Of a DNA stretch of 64,000 nt, positions 17,521 through 26,158 are shown piece after piece. Below the pieces are notes generated by a model. It was given only the letters and a program-made list of their open reading frames with translations, did not search any database and had not been told where the DNA came from. Source of the stretch: Psychrobacillus sp042944905 (GTDB lineage Bacteria; Bacillota; Bacilli; Bacillales_A; Planococcaceae); the NCBI RefSeq assembly GCF_042944905.1, contig NZ_CP168496.1:248001-312000 (forward strand), given 5' to 3'. A program made the translations under genes and the position numbers. The first letter of the stretch is position 1. Every line of letters starts with the position of its first letter.

Positions 17521-17854
17521 AACTGACTCTTGTTCCCTTAGAATAAACACCCTCTAACTGAAAGTAATGCTCTAACTTTGAGATTAAATTTATTAATCTC
17601 AAAAAGCGGGTATAGATATTTGGTAATTATTGTTTTATTATTATTACTAATAGATGGAGTGCAAAGTGTTAATTTTTTCTATTACTATATTGCCAATTAG
17701 GATAAGGGGGAGATAGATATTAATCAAGTTAAAATCTTGAGTGTTTCAGAAGACCGATAAAATAAAGTTGTTTGCAAAATCTCATTTTTATTAACAATTA
17801 ACATTAAATATTTATCTAATAAAAAATACTAATAATATTTTAGAGGTGATTTCT

Positions 17855-18778
17855 ATGGGAACACAAATAAATAGTACTACTTTAACACCAGATCAGAAAG
17901 AAATATTAAATTTAGAAAGAAAATACTTTTATACTTTACATAATACCTTCACTTCTCCAGAGTTTTTACATGATTTGAGAGAAATAGAAAAAAGTATAAA
18001 GATGGATTATTCAACTTTGAGTTTATTTTCACAAAAGAAAAATAAAATTGACATTGCATTAGAGAGAATTATGCGATTTTATATGTATAAAACAATAAAA
18101 CCAGAGGGTATATATCACTCTTCATTAAGTTCGGATTTAGCATATTATACAAAAGATGCTTTAATTAATATTGATGCTAAATCAATTGATATGAAGTCAA
18201 ATAAACAAGATAAAAATAAGGTGACTGTAGAAAAAAATCAAATTAGTTTTAGCAATAAACCGGTCTTTAATATTGGTTCATTCCCTGGATATAAATATAT
18301 GCCAAGACTTCCTTGTAAGGATGCTATTAGAAATTTACCTGCCCTAACCTACTTTATAAAATGTATTTATGAGGACGATAATACTAATTTTGATTTAGTG
18401 GGAATTAGTCTTGCTTGCGTACCTAATGGTTTGCTTGGTGATTTATTCGACAACGATTTAATCACTGGATTTAAAACATATGAATATATGACTCAAAGTA
18501 TGACGAGAAATCCAATTTATTCGTCCTATTCCTCAGTGAGTAGTATCCGATCTCATTGGATTAAATTTATCCCTAGAGGTAAAGATCGCTATTATGATAA
18601 CACTTTAGTCAATCCACTTTACCCGAGTGATTTTATTAGTTGGGCTATTAAAGAAGGAGGTACTAAATTTCAAGCTTGTATTGATGGGGGGACAGCTAGA
18701 ATTAAAGCTGAAACACTAAAGGTGAGATATGATGCTTATAATAACCCGTGGACGGGTTATATTTATATAAGTTTATAA
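17855..18778 (+). CDS. Putative type II restriction endonuclease subunit 2 (PD-(D/E)XK)
   Basis: ATG 17855 (MGTQINSTTLTPDQ) is preceded by GAGGTG. The 307-aa protein carries LSSDLAYYTKDAL then INIDAKSID at residues 91-111, the same S-D ... I-D-x-K patch as the first endonuclease. LPALTYFIKCIYEDD and LACVPNGLLGDLFDN align with LTYFICILYDE and LSMPNGELNNVYGN there. So the two are diverged paralogues, perhaps a heteromeric enzyme or two nucleases protected by one methylase. Very AT-rich codon use supports horizontal origin. Family assignment rests on these motifs, not on a database match. Confidence 0.55.
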   Translation: MGTQINSTTLTPDQKEILNLERKYFYTLHNTFTSPEFLHDLREIEKSIKMDYSTLSLFSQKKNKIDIALERIMRFYMYKTIKPEGIYHSSLSSDLAYYTKDALINIDAKSIDMKSNKQDKNKVTVEKNQISFSNKPVFNIGSFPGYKYMPRLPCKDAIRNLPALTYFIKCIYEDDNTNFDLVGISLACVPNGLLGDLFDNDLITGFKTYEYMTQSMTRNPIYSSYSSVSSIRSHWIKFIPRGKDRYYDNTLVNPLYPSDFISWAIKEGGTKFQACIDGGTARIKAETLKVRYDAYNNPWTGYIYISL

Positions 18779-19368
18779 AAAACTATATATGTGGATAGAC
18801 TATATTTCAAATAAACTTTTTATTAAATAATCCTTAATTTTCAGATAGTATAAAATGCTAAATTGACTTTATGTAAAAATTGAAGTTAAATCCTCCAATT
18901 TTTTTACTTCGCTTACGGTTGGAATTTGCGACGCAAATGCCTATGACATTCTGGGAGAGAAGTGTCGTTTCTTAGCGAGGTTTTGTACTAAAAAATATTA
19001 TTGGTGTTACCGTAGACGGAATGAATTATTAAGTTTGTTAAGTCTGGTAATCACTATTACTTTTATTTTTTATTAAATACTAGCTTCTATAATTGATGAA
19101 GGTATAGGAAAAGAATCATATGAAATCTCGAATAAGAAGATTTGGATATACTTAGTCAGTTTGCTATACTTTTTAACACGAATTTTAGATTTAATATTTA
19201 ACTTATTTATTTATCTTCGAGCAAGGCTTGTGATTGATTACATGGTTAAAATGAGTAATGTAATTTCAAGTGTATCGAGATTTAAAATTAATAATCAATC
19301 GAGATAAAAATGAAATGCCCCTGTTTTAATACAATTTAGTTAGTTTCCTAAAAGTGTATATTAACTGG
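18779..19368. other. Gene-free stretch with a membrane-protein-like remnant
   Basis: No complete gene. From about 19078 to 19307 a start-less plus-strand frame reads KIWIYLVSLLYFLTRIL then RARLVIDYMVKMSN, a hydrophobic coding-like remnant. The segment 18893-18990 contains a small GC-richer imperfect inverted sequence. Probably decayed DNA at the right edge of the restriction island. Confidence 0.35.
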
Positions 19369-19405
19369 AAAAACTCCTCTCTAAAGCAATAAGAGAGGAG
19401 TTTTT
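19369..19405. terminator. Intrinsic terminator
   Basis: A 13-bp perfect stem AAAAACTCCTCTC/GAGAGGAGTTTTT around an 11-nt loop. It is usable on both strands and lies about 95 bp past the end of the minus-strand gene at 19501. Confidence 0.85.
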
Positions 19406-19500
19406 ATAAATAAAAGATACTATGGATCGTATTAATTTGTCCATGTGTCATAAACAATACCAAAATAATTTTTAAATGTAAATTTCACAGGGATACAACA

Positions 19501-20184
19501 CTAAGATCCTTTTCTTTTCTTACTTTTTTTCAAGGTTCCTAGTATATCTGGCTGAATTTCTTTCACTACGTTTTCTTCAATTAGTTTGTCCAAATAAATT
19601 TCGTTTATAAAACTTGCTAACTCTATCATTTTTTGAGGTTTACCATTCCTAAAAAGACTGACAAATTGGTTTACCGTGGGATTAATGAATAAAACAATTA
19701 GAGTAATGATTATAGCAAATATTATTATACCTATTAAGTATTCTTGATACACTTGAACAATTAAAGTTCCTAGAAAGAGAATAACAGTCAAAATCATTGT
19801 CAACTGTGGATAAAAATTATAAGATTTCATGTTTTTTTCGCCTTTATGCTGTAATTGGACTGAAAATTCTTTATACTGACTAGAATGATTAAAACCTAAG
19901 GTGATTTTCAAGTAATTGAGCACAAATTGCTTTAATTCAGGAGCACTCCTTTTGAAATAATTCATTAATAATCCGTCAATTTTTTTATTAATTATAAAAA
20001 CAGTTATAAACAAAAAAGGAGTTATAAATAAAACAATCAAATCTTTTGAGATAATTGAGTAAATAAAAACTGCAATAATTGCAAATATATCTCCCATGAA
20101 AAGGATGGTTAGTTTTTTTCCTATCACCTCATATCCTTTTTTTGCTTTTTGTTTATAGTAAGTGTCGATAAAATTATCCAACAT
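19501..20184 (-). CDS. Uncharacterised four-span membrane protein (227 aa)
   Basis: ATG 20184 (MLDNFIDTYYKQ) has GGGGGAG 6 nt upstream. Hydrophobic segments come in two pairs: FMGDIFAIIAVFIYSII with LIVLFITPFLFITVFII, and LTMILTVILFLGTLIV with LIGIIIFAIIITLIVLF. A charged ~70-residue cytoplasmic loop separates the pairs, and the tail is basic (LKKSKKRKGS). Family not recognised. Single gene, AT-rich. The divergent neighbour is the HD hydrolase. Confidence 0.6.
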   Translation of the reverse strand: MLDNFIDTYYKQKAKKGYEVIGKKLTILFMGDIFAIIAVFIYSIISKDLIVLFITPFLFITVFIINKKIDGLLMNYFKRSAPELKQFVLNYLKITLGFNHSSQYKEFSVQLQHKGEKNMKSYNFYPQLTMILTVILFLGTLIVQVYQEYLIGIIIFAIIITLIVLFINPTVNQFVSLFRNGKPQKMIELASFINEIYLDKLIEENVVKEIQPDILGTLKKSKKRKGS

Positions 20185-20282
20185 AGACAACTCCCCCAAG
20201 ATTAAATTAATGTCATAAATTAAATACGTTTGAATCCATAAAAAGCTTCAATAAATTTCAACCTAAAAAGGAAGTAGTGTAG

Positions 20283-20320
20283 GGCACCCGATTCTAAATT
20301 ATTTTAGAACCTGTATCTTT
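20283..20320 (+). repeat. GGTACC-type hairpin element, copy 1 (degenerate)
   Basis: GATTCTAAATTATTTTAGAACCTG followed by TATCTTTA is the degenerate form of the element seen best at 24311-24357. It lies 112 bp ahead of the HD hydrolase start. Confidence 0.45.
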
Positions 20321-20431
20321 AGTTAGATGTTCCTTCAAATGTATATATTTTCAATTGATATAAAAGAGAATGATAGATTAGAAAGTATTCTCTGAATAAA
20401 CAAGATTTTTTGTAATAGGAGGAGAGTTTAA

Positions 20432-21298
20432 ATGATGAAACTTATTGAAAAAGCTATTAATTTTGCTGCTAAAGCACATAATGGGCAGACTCGAAAATCA
20501 ACAGATATTCCATACATCGCACATCCCTTTGCAGTTGGCATGCTTTTGCAACAGTTTAAATGCTCAGAAGAAGTTATTGTCGCAGGTATTCTACACGATA
20601 CATTGGAGGATACTTCTGTCACTGTTGAAGAATTATCGGAGCACTTTGGAGATAAGGTAACAAAATTAGTAAAAGCTGCATCCGAGCCTGATAAAAGTTT
20701 ACCGTGGAAAGAGAGAAAGCAACATACTATAAATGCATTGCCAAATGCTTTTATAGAGAAAATACAAGTCATAACTGCGGACAAATTGCATAATTTGAGA
20801 TCCATTCGAGCAGATATTGAGTTGCATGGGGAAGTAGTTTGGGACAGATTTAATCGTGGAAAACGTGATCAATATTGGTATTACAGTAGTATAGTTAAAG
20901 CACTATTACCTAGAAAAAAAGAATTCAAGTTAATTGGAAAACTAGAGGAAGAGGTAAAAGCAGTATTTGGCTCAATGGAGTATATTTCTAAGAAAGAAGT
21001 TTCGTTTCTTTTTACCTGTGCATATGGAATCCATGATTCTATGTTGAAAACTTTAGGGGATCACGGGATGACAAAGCTAGCTCAGGAAATTTCTAAAGAA
21101 GCAGATAAACTTTACAGAAATGACTATGAAGCTACACGTTCGAAACTAGAGGATTTAACTTTAAAAGGTATCGAATTTCAAAATAACTCAGATGCTCCTT
21201 TTATTCTTGCTGGGTTTTGTATTGCATTACAAGAGTATATGGGATGGACAGATGAGGAACTATTCCAACATTTTGAACGGAACCAGAAAAAATTATGA
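20432..21298 (+). CDS. SpoT/RelA-type HD hydrolase (single-domain RSH-like)
   Basis: The 288-aa protein is an N-terminal HD phosphohydrolase with AAKAHNGQTRKSTDI, YIAHPFAVG, the paired GILHDTLEDT and the late Asp in ITADKLHNL. This is the metal-binding pattern of (p)ppGpp hydrolases (small alarmone hydrolase type). No synthetase domain is present. The C-terminal ~110 residues are an unassigned helical region (FCIALQEYMGWTDEE end). AGGAGGAGAG precedes ATG 20432; ATG 20435 is an equally near alternative. It may remove alarmones or related nucleotides. Upstream of a DNA nuclease gene by 160 bp. Confidence 0.8.
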   Translation: MMKLIEKAINFAAKAHNGQTRKSTDIPYIAHPFAVGMLLQQFKCSEEVIVAGILHDTLEDTSVTVEELSEHFGDKVTKLVKAASEPDKSLPWKERKQHTINALPNAFIEKIQVITADKLHNLRSIRADIELHGEVVWDRFNRGKRDQYWYYSSIVKALLPRKKEFKLIGKLEEEVKAVFGSMEYISKKEVSFLFTCAYGIHDSMLKTLGDHGMTKLAQEISKEADKLYRNDYEATRSKLEDLTLKGIEFQNNSDAPFILAGFCIALQEYMGWTDEELFQHFERNQKKL

Positions 21299-21456
21299 AT
21301 TTATTAAAGGAAATTTAAAGCCATAAATCTTATTAACTTCAAAGACGTGAAAATGCATGAAGTTATTGCAAAAATATATGTATTTATGATGATATTCAAG
21401 AATATTGTTAACATCAGACTATGAATTTTAATAGAAAACAGAAAGAGTGAGATATT

Positions 21457-23310
21457 TTGCCTGACTATCAACAACAGTTATTGTCCTTAATGGAAGATTC
21501 GAAGGAGTTTTCTAATTTACATAATCATTTTAATCGATTTAACCCGTTCAAAGTTTTACAAGTAGATAATTATGAAATCCGACATTCCAATGTACTAGCA
21601 TGGCTTTTAGATCCGAAAGGAAATCATGATTTAGGGTCATTTTTTATCAATAAAATTCTTGCAAAGACGTTTGTGAACCCTGCTAATTTTGAAGATGAGG
21701 ATAAGATTTCTAATTATGATGTGCTCGAACTATCCCGTAAAGAGTTTTTTGATTTGACAGTTCAAAAAGAATATTTGACGAGGAAAGGGAAAAGAATCGA
21801 CATAGTGGTAGTTTCGAATCATCATAAAGTAGCGATGATTATTGAGAATAAGTATTGGTCTACTGAATCAGAAGGTCAACTAGAAGCTTATATCAACGAT
21901 GTGAGAGAGACTTATTTTGGATATCAAATTATTCCAATATATTTAACGCTTCAAAATGATGAACCTACTCATGAAGATTATTTAATGCTTGGATATGAAG
22001 ATATTTTGTCTGTTTTAAAGAACTATCTCGATATGAAAGCAGACTATATGCAGGCAGATATCCGTTCTTTTCTCATTTATTATGTAGACATTTTAGAGAA
22101 TCAGCTTATTCAAAATGAAGAGATGGTGGATAATGGGCTGATTGTCTATCGAAATCACAAAGATGCGGTAGACCTGTTGTATGCTTCAGGAAACGCATAT
22201 ATTCGACATCAAGTAGTAGACACTTCACTTGCAATGGAATTACAAAATACTGAAAGTAAAGAATTAATTCAGCAAATCTATCTAGAGAATAAAGAAACAA
22301 TTGATTTTATTGTAAAAGTAGGAGACAGCTTACTTAAAGAAGCCTTTTTATTAGTTGCTCAAGAGAAAGAGTGGGCCAGTGAACAATTTAATCCACATTT
22401 TAAACTTCCTAACTTTGTAGAGAATCAATGGAACGGCGCATACGGACGTGATGATTTACGTGAAAATTGGTGGCTAAACCAAGGGCTTATTGGATGGTTT
22501 GAGAGAAAAGATGACCGTTTAAAATTAACAATAGAAGTCGGCCCCTTACATTATGATAAGAGGAAGAGACTATTAAATGCACTTGCATTTAAAGGTATCG
22601 CTATTAAAGAACGTGCTTTAGAAGAAGGAGCAAAATTCTCTCGGATATACACGTCTTTTGAAACACCGGAATCTTGGAATGATAAAAATAATATCGCGTT
22701 ATGCATGAAAAAGTTATTGGGAAATCCAGATTATCTAACATTAATAGAGTATATCCGAGAAGCAATTAGTTTAAGCAAACAGGATTCTCCAATGATCATT
22801 GAGCCTATTTCAGGTGATTCAATGACCGAGACATCTAATAATCAGACTGTAATTCAACGAGCATTTCTTCAGCTAGTATCTCATTCAAATTTTGAAGAAC
22901 ATTCATACTATGCTCACAGAAGTGTCCCGAATTTTATACAATCTTCATGGAGAGAACTACCTGAAGCTTATAAAGTGCCCCGGGATTACTGGTTGCAAGC
23001 CCCTTTTATTGCTTGGTTTAGAAGTAAAAATTCATCTATCCGCCTCATTGTGGAGGTAGGACCTATAGAGCATCTATATCGTGTTAAAGTATTGGAAAGG
23101 TTAGCATTAGAAGGAATCTTTATACGAGCTATGGGATATGAAGAAGGCAGGAAATATACCCGCATTTATTCAAATTCTATGCTAGTTCAAAATCCTGATA
23201 ATGCTGATCAAGTTTTCACTGCAATGGAGCAACTCTATCAATCACCTCAATTCACACAATTTTTAAATAAAATCAATAAAGTTATAGATGATATAAAAGA
23301 ATCAGAATGA
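21457..23310 (+). CDS. PD-(D/E)XK nuclease-superfamily protein with duplicated C-terminal module
   Basis: The 617-aa protein has an N-terminal PDDEXK_4-like domain. IRHSNVLAWLLDPKGNH (41-57) is followed by the catalytic strands GKRIDIVVVS (111-120) and VAMIIENKYW (125-134), where D-115, E-130 and K-132 fit D-x(n)-E-x-K. Residues ~305-400 and ~475-570 are a tandem repeat of one module: each has N-F, W, a W-F-E/R-x-K/S tract, an I/L-x-V-E-V-G-P strand and a Y/F-x-R-I-Y-S/T end. TTG 21457 is weakly supported. The family often has anti-phage or plasmid-maintenance links, which is inference here. Confidence 0.75.
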   Translation: MPDYQQQLLSLMEDSKEFSNLHNHFNRFNPFKVLQVDNYEIRHSNVLAWLLDPKGNHDLGSFFINKILAKTFVNPANFEDEDKISNYDVLELSRKEFFDLTVQKEYLTRKGKRIDIVVVSNHHKVAMIIENKYWSTESEGQLEAYINDVRETYFGYQIIPIYLTLQNDEPTHEDYLMLGYEDILSVLKNYLDMKADYMQADIRSFLIYYVDILENQLIQNEEMVDNGLIVYRNHKDAVDLLYASGNAYIRHQVVDTSLAMELQNTESKELIQQIYLENKETIDFIVKVGDSLLKEAFLLVAQEKEWASEQFNPHFKLPNFVENQWNGAYGRDDLRENWWLNQGLIGWFERKDDRLKLTIEVGPLHYDKRKRLLNALAFKGIAIKERALEEGAKFSRIYTSFETPESWNDKNNIALCMKKLLGNPDYLTLIEYIREAISLSKQDSPMIIEPISGDSMTETSNNQTVIQRAFLQLVSHSNFEEHSYYAHRSVPNFIQSSWRELPEAYKVPRDYWLQAPFIAWFRSKNSSIRLIVEVGPIEHLYRVKVLERLALEGIFIRAMGYEEGRKYTRIYSNSMLVQNPDNADQVFTAMEQLYQSPQFTQFLNKINKVIDDIKESE

Positions 23311-23660
23311 ATACGGGATATTAAAAAAGTACTAGGAATGGAGACAAGGTGAGATTATGTTCATTTTTTTTAAATCCACATGTTCTTTGTATGCGGAAAG
23401 ACGCGCTTACACTAAGTTAAGGTAATGTGAGCTGTGAAAATAGGGTGCCTTTCAATGATGCCGTAGAATACCACGCTGACGCAGAAGGAACCCAGCTAAA
23501 CTTCCAAGTACAGAGTGAAGTTGTCGCATGATTTCGTAAAGTGAAAAAATATATTGAATTTGGAAAAAAGACATTGAAAAAGATTTTAAAAACCGTCCCC
23601 AACATGCACGCAAATCGTAAAAGGGAACAAGAGAACCATCCCTATATTTCCAATGTAAAA
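23311..23660. other. Gene-free stretch
   Basis: No supportable gene. A plus-strand segment around 23455-23525 reads FNDAVEYHADAEGTQLN then stops, perhaps a small relic. Nothing else recognised. Confidence 0.35.
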
Positions 23661-23696
23661 AAGCTCAGAGTTTATGGCTCTGAGCTTATCTTTTAT
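23661..23696. terminator. Intrinsic terminator
   Basis: AAGCTCAGAG/CTCTGAGCTT, a 10-bp stem with 7-nt loop, is followed by ATCTTTT on the plus strand. Confidence 0.75.
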
Positions 23697-23798
23697 TAAT
23701 TAATTCTTCCAATAGACTTCCAGGGAGTATAATAAGAAAAAAGATTGCCGCAGCAACCCTCCTGGAACGCAAACACACCTGTTAGCTTATAATCCATC

Positions 23799-24212
23799 TC
23801 AGCCCTTCGGCATTTTGCTCATATCCATATACAACACATTCCACCTATGACCATCCAAATCAGTAAAACCGCAGCCGTACATCCATCCTTGACTTTCTGA
23901 AGGTTCTCCATATATTGTACCCCCAGCCTCTACTGCATTCTTAGCAATTTCATCAACTTCTTCTCTGCTGTCAACATCAACGGATAGCAGTACTTCCGTA
24001 GCTCGCTTTGTATCAACAATTTCATGATTGGTAAAGCTTTTGAATGTAGATTCTGGAAAAAGCATAACAGTAGCATTATTATCTCCGATGATTAATTGCG
24101 CTTGACCGCTAATGCCATGTTGCTCATTAACCAAAAATCCAACCTTGCTATAAAACTCTTTTGATTTATTGATGTCTTTTACCGGCAAGTTAATCCAAAA
24201 CTGTTTTGGCAT
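23799..24212 (-). CDS. VOC-superfamily (glyoxalase/dioxygenase fold) protein
   Basis: ATG 24212 (MPKQFWINLPVKDI) has GGAG 8 nt upstream; the longer frame lacks a site. The 137-aa protein shows the vicinal-oxygen-chelate pattern: K-D-I-x-K-S-K-E-F-Y near the start, a middle AQLIIGDNNATVMLF strand, and the end GCGFTDLDGHRWNVLY typical of YjdN/PhnB-like or glyoxalase-related proteins. The substrate cannot be deduced. Single gene, with a terminator hairpin about 100 bp downstream. Confidence 0.8.
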   Translation of the reverse strand: MPKQFWINLPVKDINKSKEFYSKVGFLVNEQHGISGQAQLIIGDNNATVMLFPESTFKSFTNHEIVDTKRATEVLLSVDVDSREEVDEIAKNAVEAGGTIYGEPSESQGWMYGCGFTDLDGHRWNVLYMDMSKMPKG

Positions 24213-24310
24213 GGTTATTTCTCCTTTATTATTTGAGTATATTAACAATAATGAATATTTTAACACACTATTTTAAAAACTAATAATATGTGAGCGGTAG
24301 AAGTGTAGGG

Positions 24311-24357
24311 CACCAGGTTCTAAAACAATTTCGAATTATATTAGAACCTGGTACCTT
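24311..24357 (+). repeat. GGTACC-type hairpin element, copy 2
   Basis: CCAGGTTCTAA (24313-24323) pairs perfectly with TTAGAACCTGG (24341-24351), then TACCTT. It lies 57 bp before the start of the 24414 gene. Confidence 0.75.
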
Positions 24358-24413
24358 AAAATGATATGCTACCATGAGTACGAGATCAGGCATTTGCGCA
24401 TGGAGGATTACAA

Positions 24414-24743
24414 ATGATTGAAGTAATAACGGTAGTAAATATGCTAGTGGAAGTAAAAAATACGAAAGACTATGAAAAAAAAGTAGAAAAGATTTTGCGG
24501 TCTAAGACACGAATGATCCAACATATAGAGACAATTAGTATGTCTGAACCAAATGAAAAGCTGATTGTAAGTGCTTTGGTGAAGTATAGAGTACTAATAG
24601 AAGAAAGGATGGAAAACAAATTTTTAGATGATTATGTGGGTCTCGTCCTCCCGATGTTTTATAATCGCTTTAAAGCAATGCCCGTAAGCAATCAAATTTA
24701 TAAAATATCAAGGATAAAGAAAGAATATGGTGCACGTCGTTAA
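24414..24743 (+). CDS. Uncharacterised 109-aa protein, intact copy of a duplicated gene
   Basis: ATG 24414 follows GGAGG about 7 nt upstream. The product is a basic, soluble protein (VEVKNTKDYEKKVEK, YVGLVLPMFYNRFKA, YKISRIKKEYGARR end) with no recognised domain. Its paralogue at 29472 is almost identical but has lost one A from an A-tract. The two copies are in the same orientation and bracket the LysR-carrier-amidohydrolase cassette. An eight-A run within the gene makes it prone to slippage. Confidence 0.65.
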   Translation: MIEVITVVNMLVEVKNTKDYEKKVEKILRSKTRMIQHIETISMSEPNEKLIVSALVKYRVLIEERMENKFLDDYVGLVLPMFYNRFKAMPVSNQIYKISRIKKEYGARR

Positions 24744-24835
24744 TATTAGTGTTTGATGCCAGGAACCAAAGCAATCTTTTCAGTTAATCTCAAACGGATT
24801 CCAACACTCTGAAAGAAAAAGAGAAAAATATGCAA

Positions 24836-24890
24836 AAGAATAGGCAACTTTCGTTCAAAATTGAACGAAAATTTGCCTATTCTTGTTTAG
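24836..24890. terminator. Strong hairpin between duplicated gene and LysR
   Basis: AAGAATAGGCAA/TTGCCTATTCTT plus inner TTTCGTTCAA/TTGAACGAAA form one long stem. It is probably the terminator of the minus-strand LysR gene and of the plus-strand gene. Confidence 0.8.
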
Positions 24891-24998
24891 GAACAATTAA
24901 AACTAATAAGAACATCAATTTTTTATTACCCTCACATAAATTCTGGGTCATCCGTTATCAGGCTTCAATTCACGGGTTTTGTTATCTAGTTGTTTGTC

Positions 24999-25862
24999 TC
25001 ACGAACAATATGCTTTACTAATCAAAGTATAAAAGTCTTGAAAAATCGGGTTACTTAGGTTTTTTGTTAGTGCAATGAGTTTGACTGGAACGTTTGAAGA
25101 ATATGTTTCCAAAATAGTGACAGTTCCTGATTCGATTTCTTTTTTAATTCTGCCTGTCCCTACGACCCCAAGATATGGATGGTTAAGAACACCATTTTTA
25201 ATCGCTTCATCACTATTACAGTGAATAATATTTGGAAAATGTGTTCCATTTTTTAATAACTCAAATTTAACAAAAGGAGCCCTAAGATCAACCAAAACAG
25301 GAAATTTTGCTAGGTATTCTTCTATTTTAGAAGTGTCATTAGCCACTTCTCTCGAAGCGAACAGCACCAAGTCGACATATTCAATGCATTGATAGGAAAT
25401 ATCGGAGTTTAAAGGTCTTCCATGAATAATAGCAAAATCCACCTCATTATGAATTACTTTTTTCAGTGCATCATCACTACTATTGATAGAATGAACCTCT
25501 ATCAAAACATTTTGGTTCTTTTTTCGAAAATTTACTATTTGCGGAAGGAAATAGCGGTCACAAAACTCATCTAATCCACAAACGCGAATAATTTGTTTTT
25601 CTCCTTTAGATTCCTCCATTTTCCTTTGTAGAGTAAACAGTTCATTTAAAATATTTTTTGCATGCTCATATAGAATTTCACCAGATTTAGTTAACTTTTT
25701 TCGATTGTCCATTTTCTCAAAAAGAGGTAAGCCAATCTCATCTTCCAACTGTTGTATATGTTTTGTAACAGTAGGTTGCGAGTAATTGAGACGCATAGCT
25801 GCTTGTATTAGATTTTGTTCTTCTACTACGATTTGGAATGTCTGAAGGTGTCGAATCTCCAT
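24999..25862 (-). CDS. LysR-family regulator of the YfcC/M20 cassette
   Basis: The 287-aa protein has an N-terminal winged helix-turn-helix (MEIRHLQTFQIVVEE, then NYSQPTVTKHIQQLEDEIG) and a periplasmic-binding-like effector domain (VLIEVHSINSSDDALK, DFAIIHGRPLN). AAAGG precedes the ATG. It is divergent from the carrier gene with a 296-bp intergenic region holding a 7-5-7 inverted repeat at 25982-26000, a good LysR operator. It probably activates the carrier and amidohydrolase in the presence of their substrate, an N-acyl amino acid or peptide-like compound (inference). Confidence 0.9.
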   Translation of the reverse strand: MEIRHLQTFQIVVEEQNLIQAAMRLNYSQPTVTKHIQQLEDEIGLPLFEKMDNRKKLTKSGEILYEHAKNILNELFTLQRKMEESKGEKQIIRVCGLDEFCDRYFLPQIVNFRKKNQNVLIEVHSINSSDDALKKVIHNEVDFAIIHGRPLNSDISYQCIEYVDLVLFASREVANDTSKIEEYLAKFPVLVDLRAPFVKFELLKNGTHFPNIIHCNSDEAIKNGVLNHPYLGVVGTGRIKKEIESGTVTILETYSSNVPVKLIALTKNLSNPIFQDFYTLISKAYCS

Positions 25863-25981
25863 TAAGTAACAACCTTTCCTGTTTATTTCTAAAACTATAT
25901 ATTAGATAAAATAATTATATAGCAATAATTGAATTATTTTAATAGAATTATTAACCAGAATATTTAAAACAGTAATACTGA

Positions 25982-26000
25982 ATATTCCTTATTGGAATAT
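25982..26000. promoter_or_regulatory. Candidate LysR operator
   Basis: A perfect inverted repeat ATATTCC-N5-GGAATAT between divergent lysR and carrier genes. Confidence 0.6.
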
Positions 26001-26024
26001 CAGTAATCAATAATTAGGTTAAAA

Positions 26025-26038
26025 TGAAAGCGTTGACA
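26025..26038 (+). promoter_or_regulatory. Candidate CRE (CcpA) site
   Basis: TGAAAGCGTTGACA matches the Bacillus CRE consensus TGWAARCGYTWWCA at 13 of 14 positions. It lies ~120 bp before the carrier start, suggesting carbon catabolite control of the cassette. Confidence 0.6.
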
Positions 26039-26158
26039 AGTTTAAATATTTCCTAAATTTAATTTGGTTGAAAGGATGATTACAACTCAGATTGTTTAAT
26101 GAGTTCATTCATAGTAGGACAAGTTGCTTTTTACATTAACTATAAAGGAGTGTTAAGT

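Noticed and set aside
17189..17557. 122-codon plus-strand frame
   Set aside because: It is antisense to recognisable IS3 transposase remnants.
24830..25021. 63-codon plus-strand frame
   Set aside because: Runs through a long terminator hairpin; no coding character.
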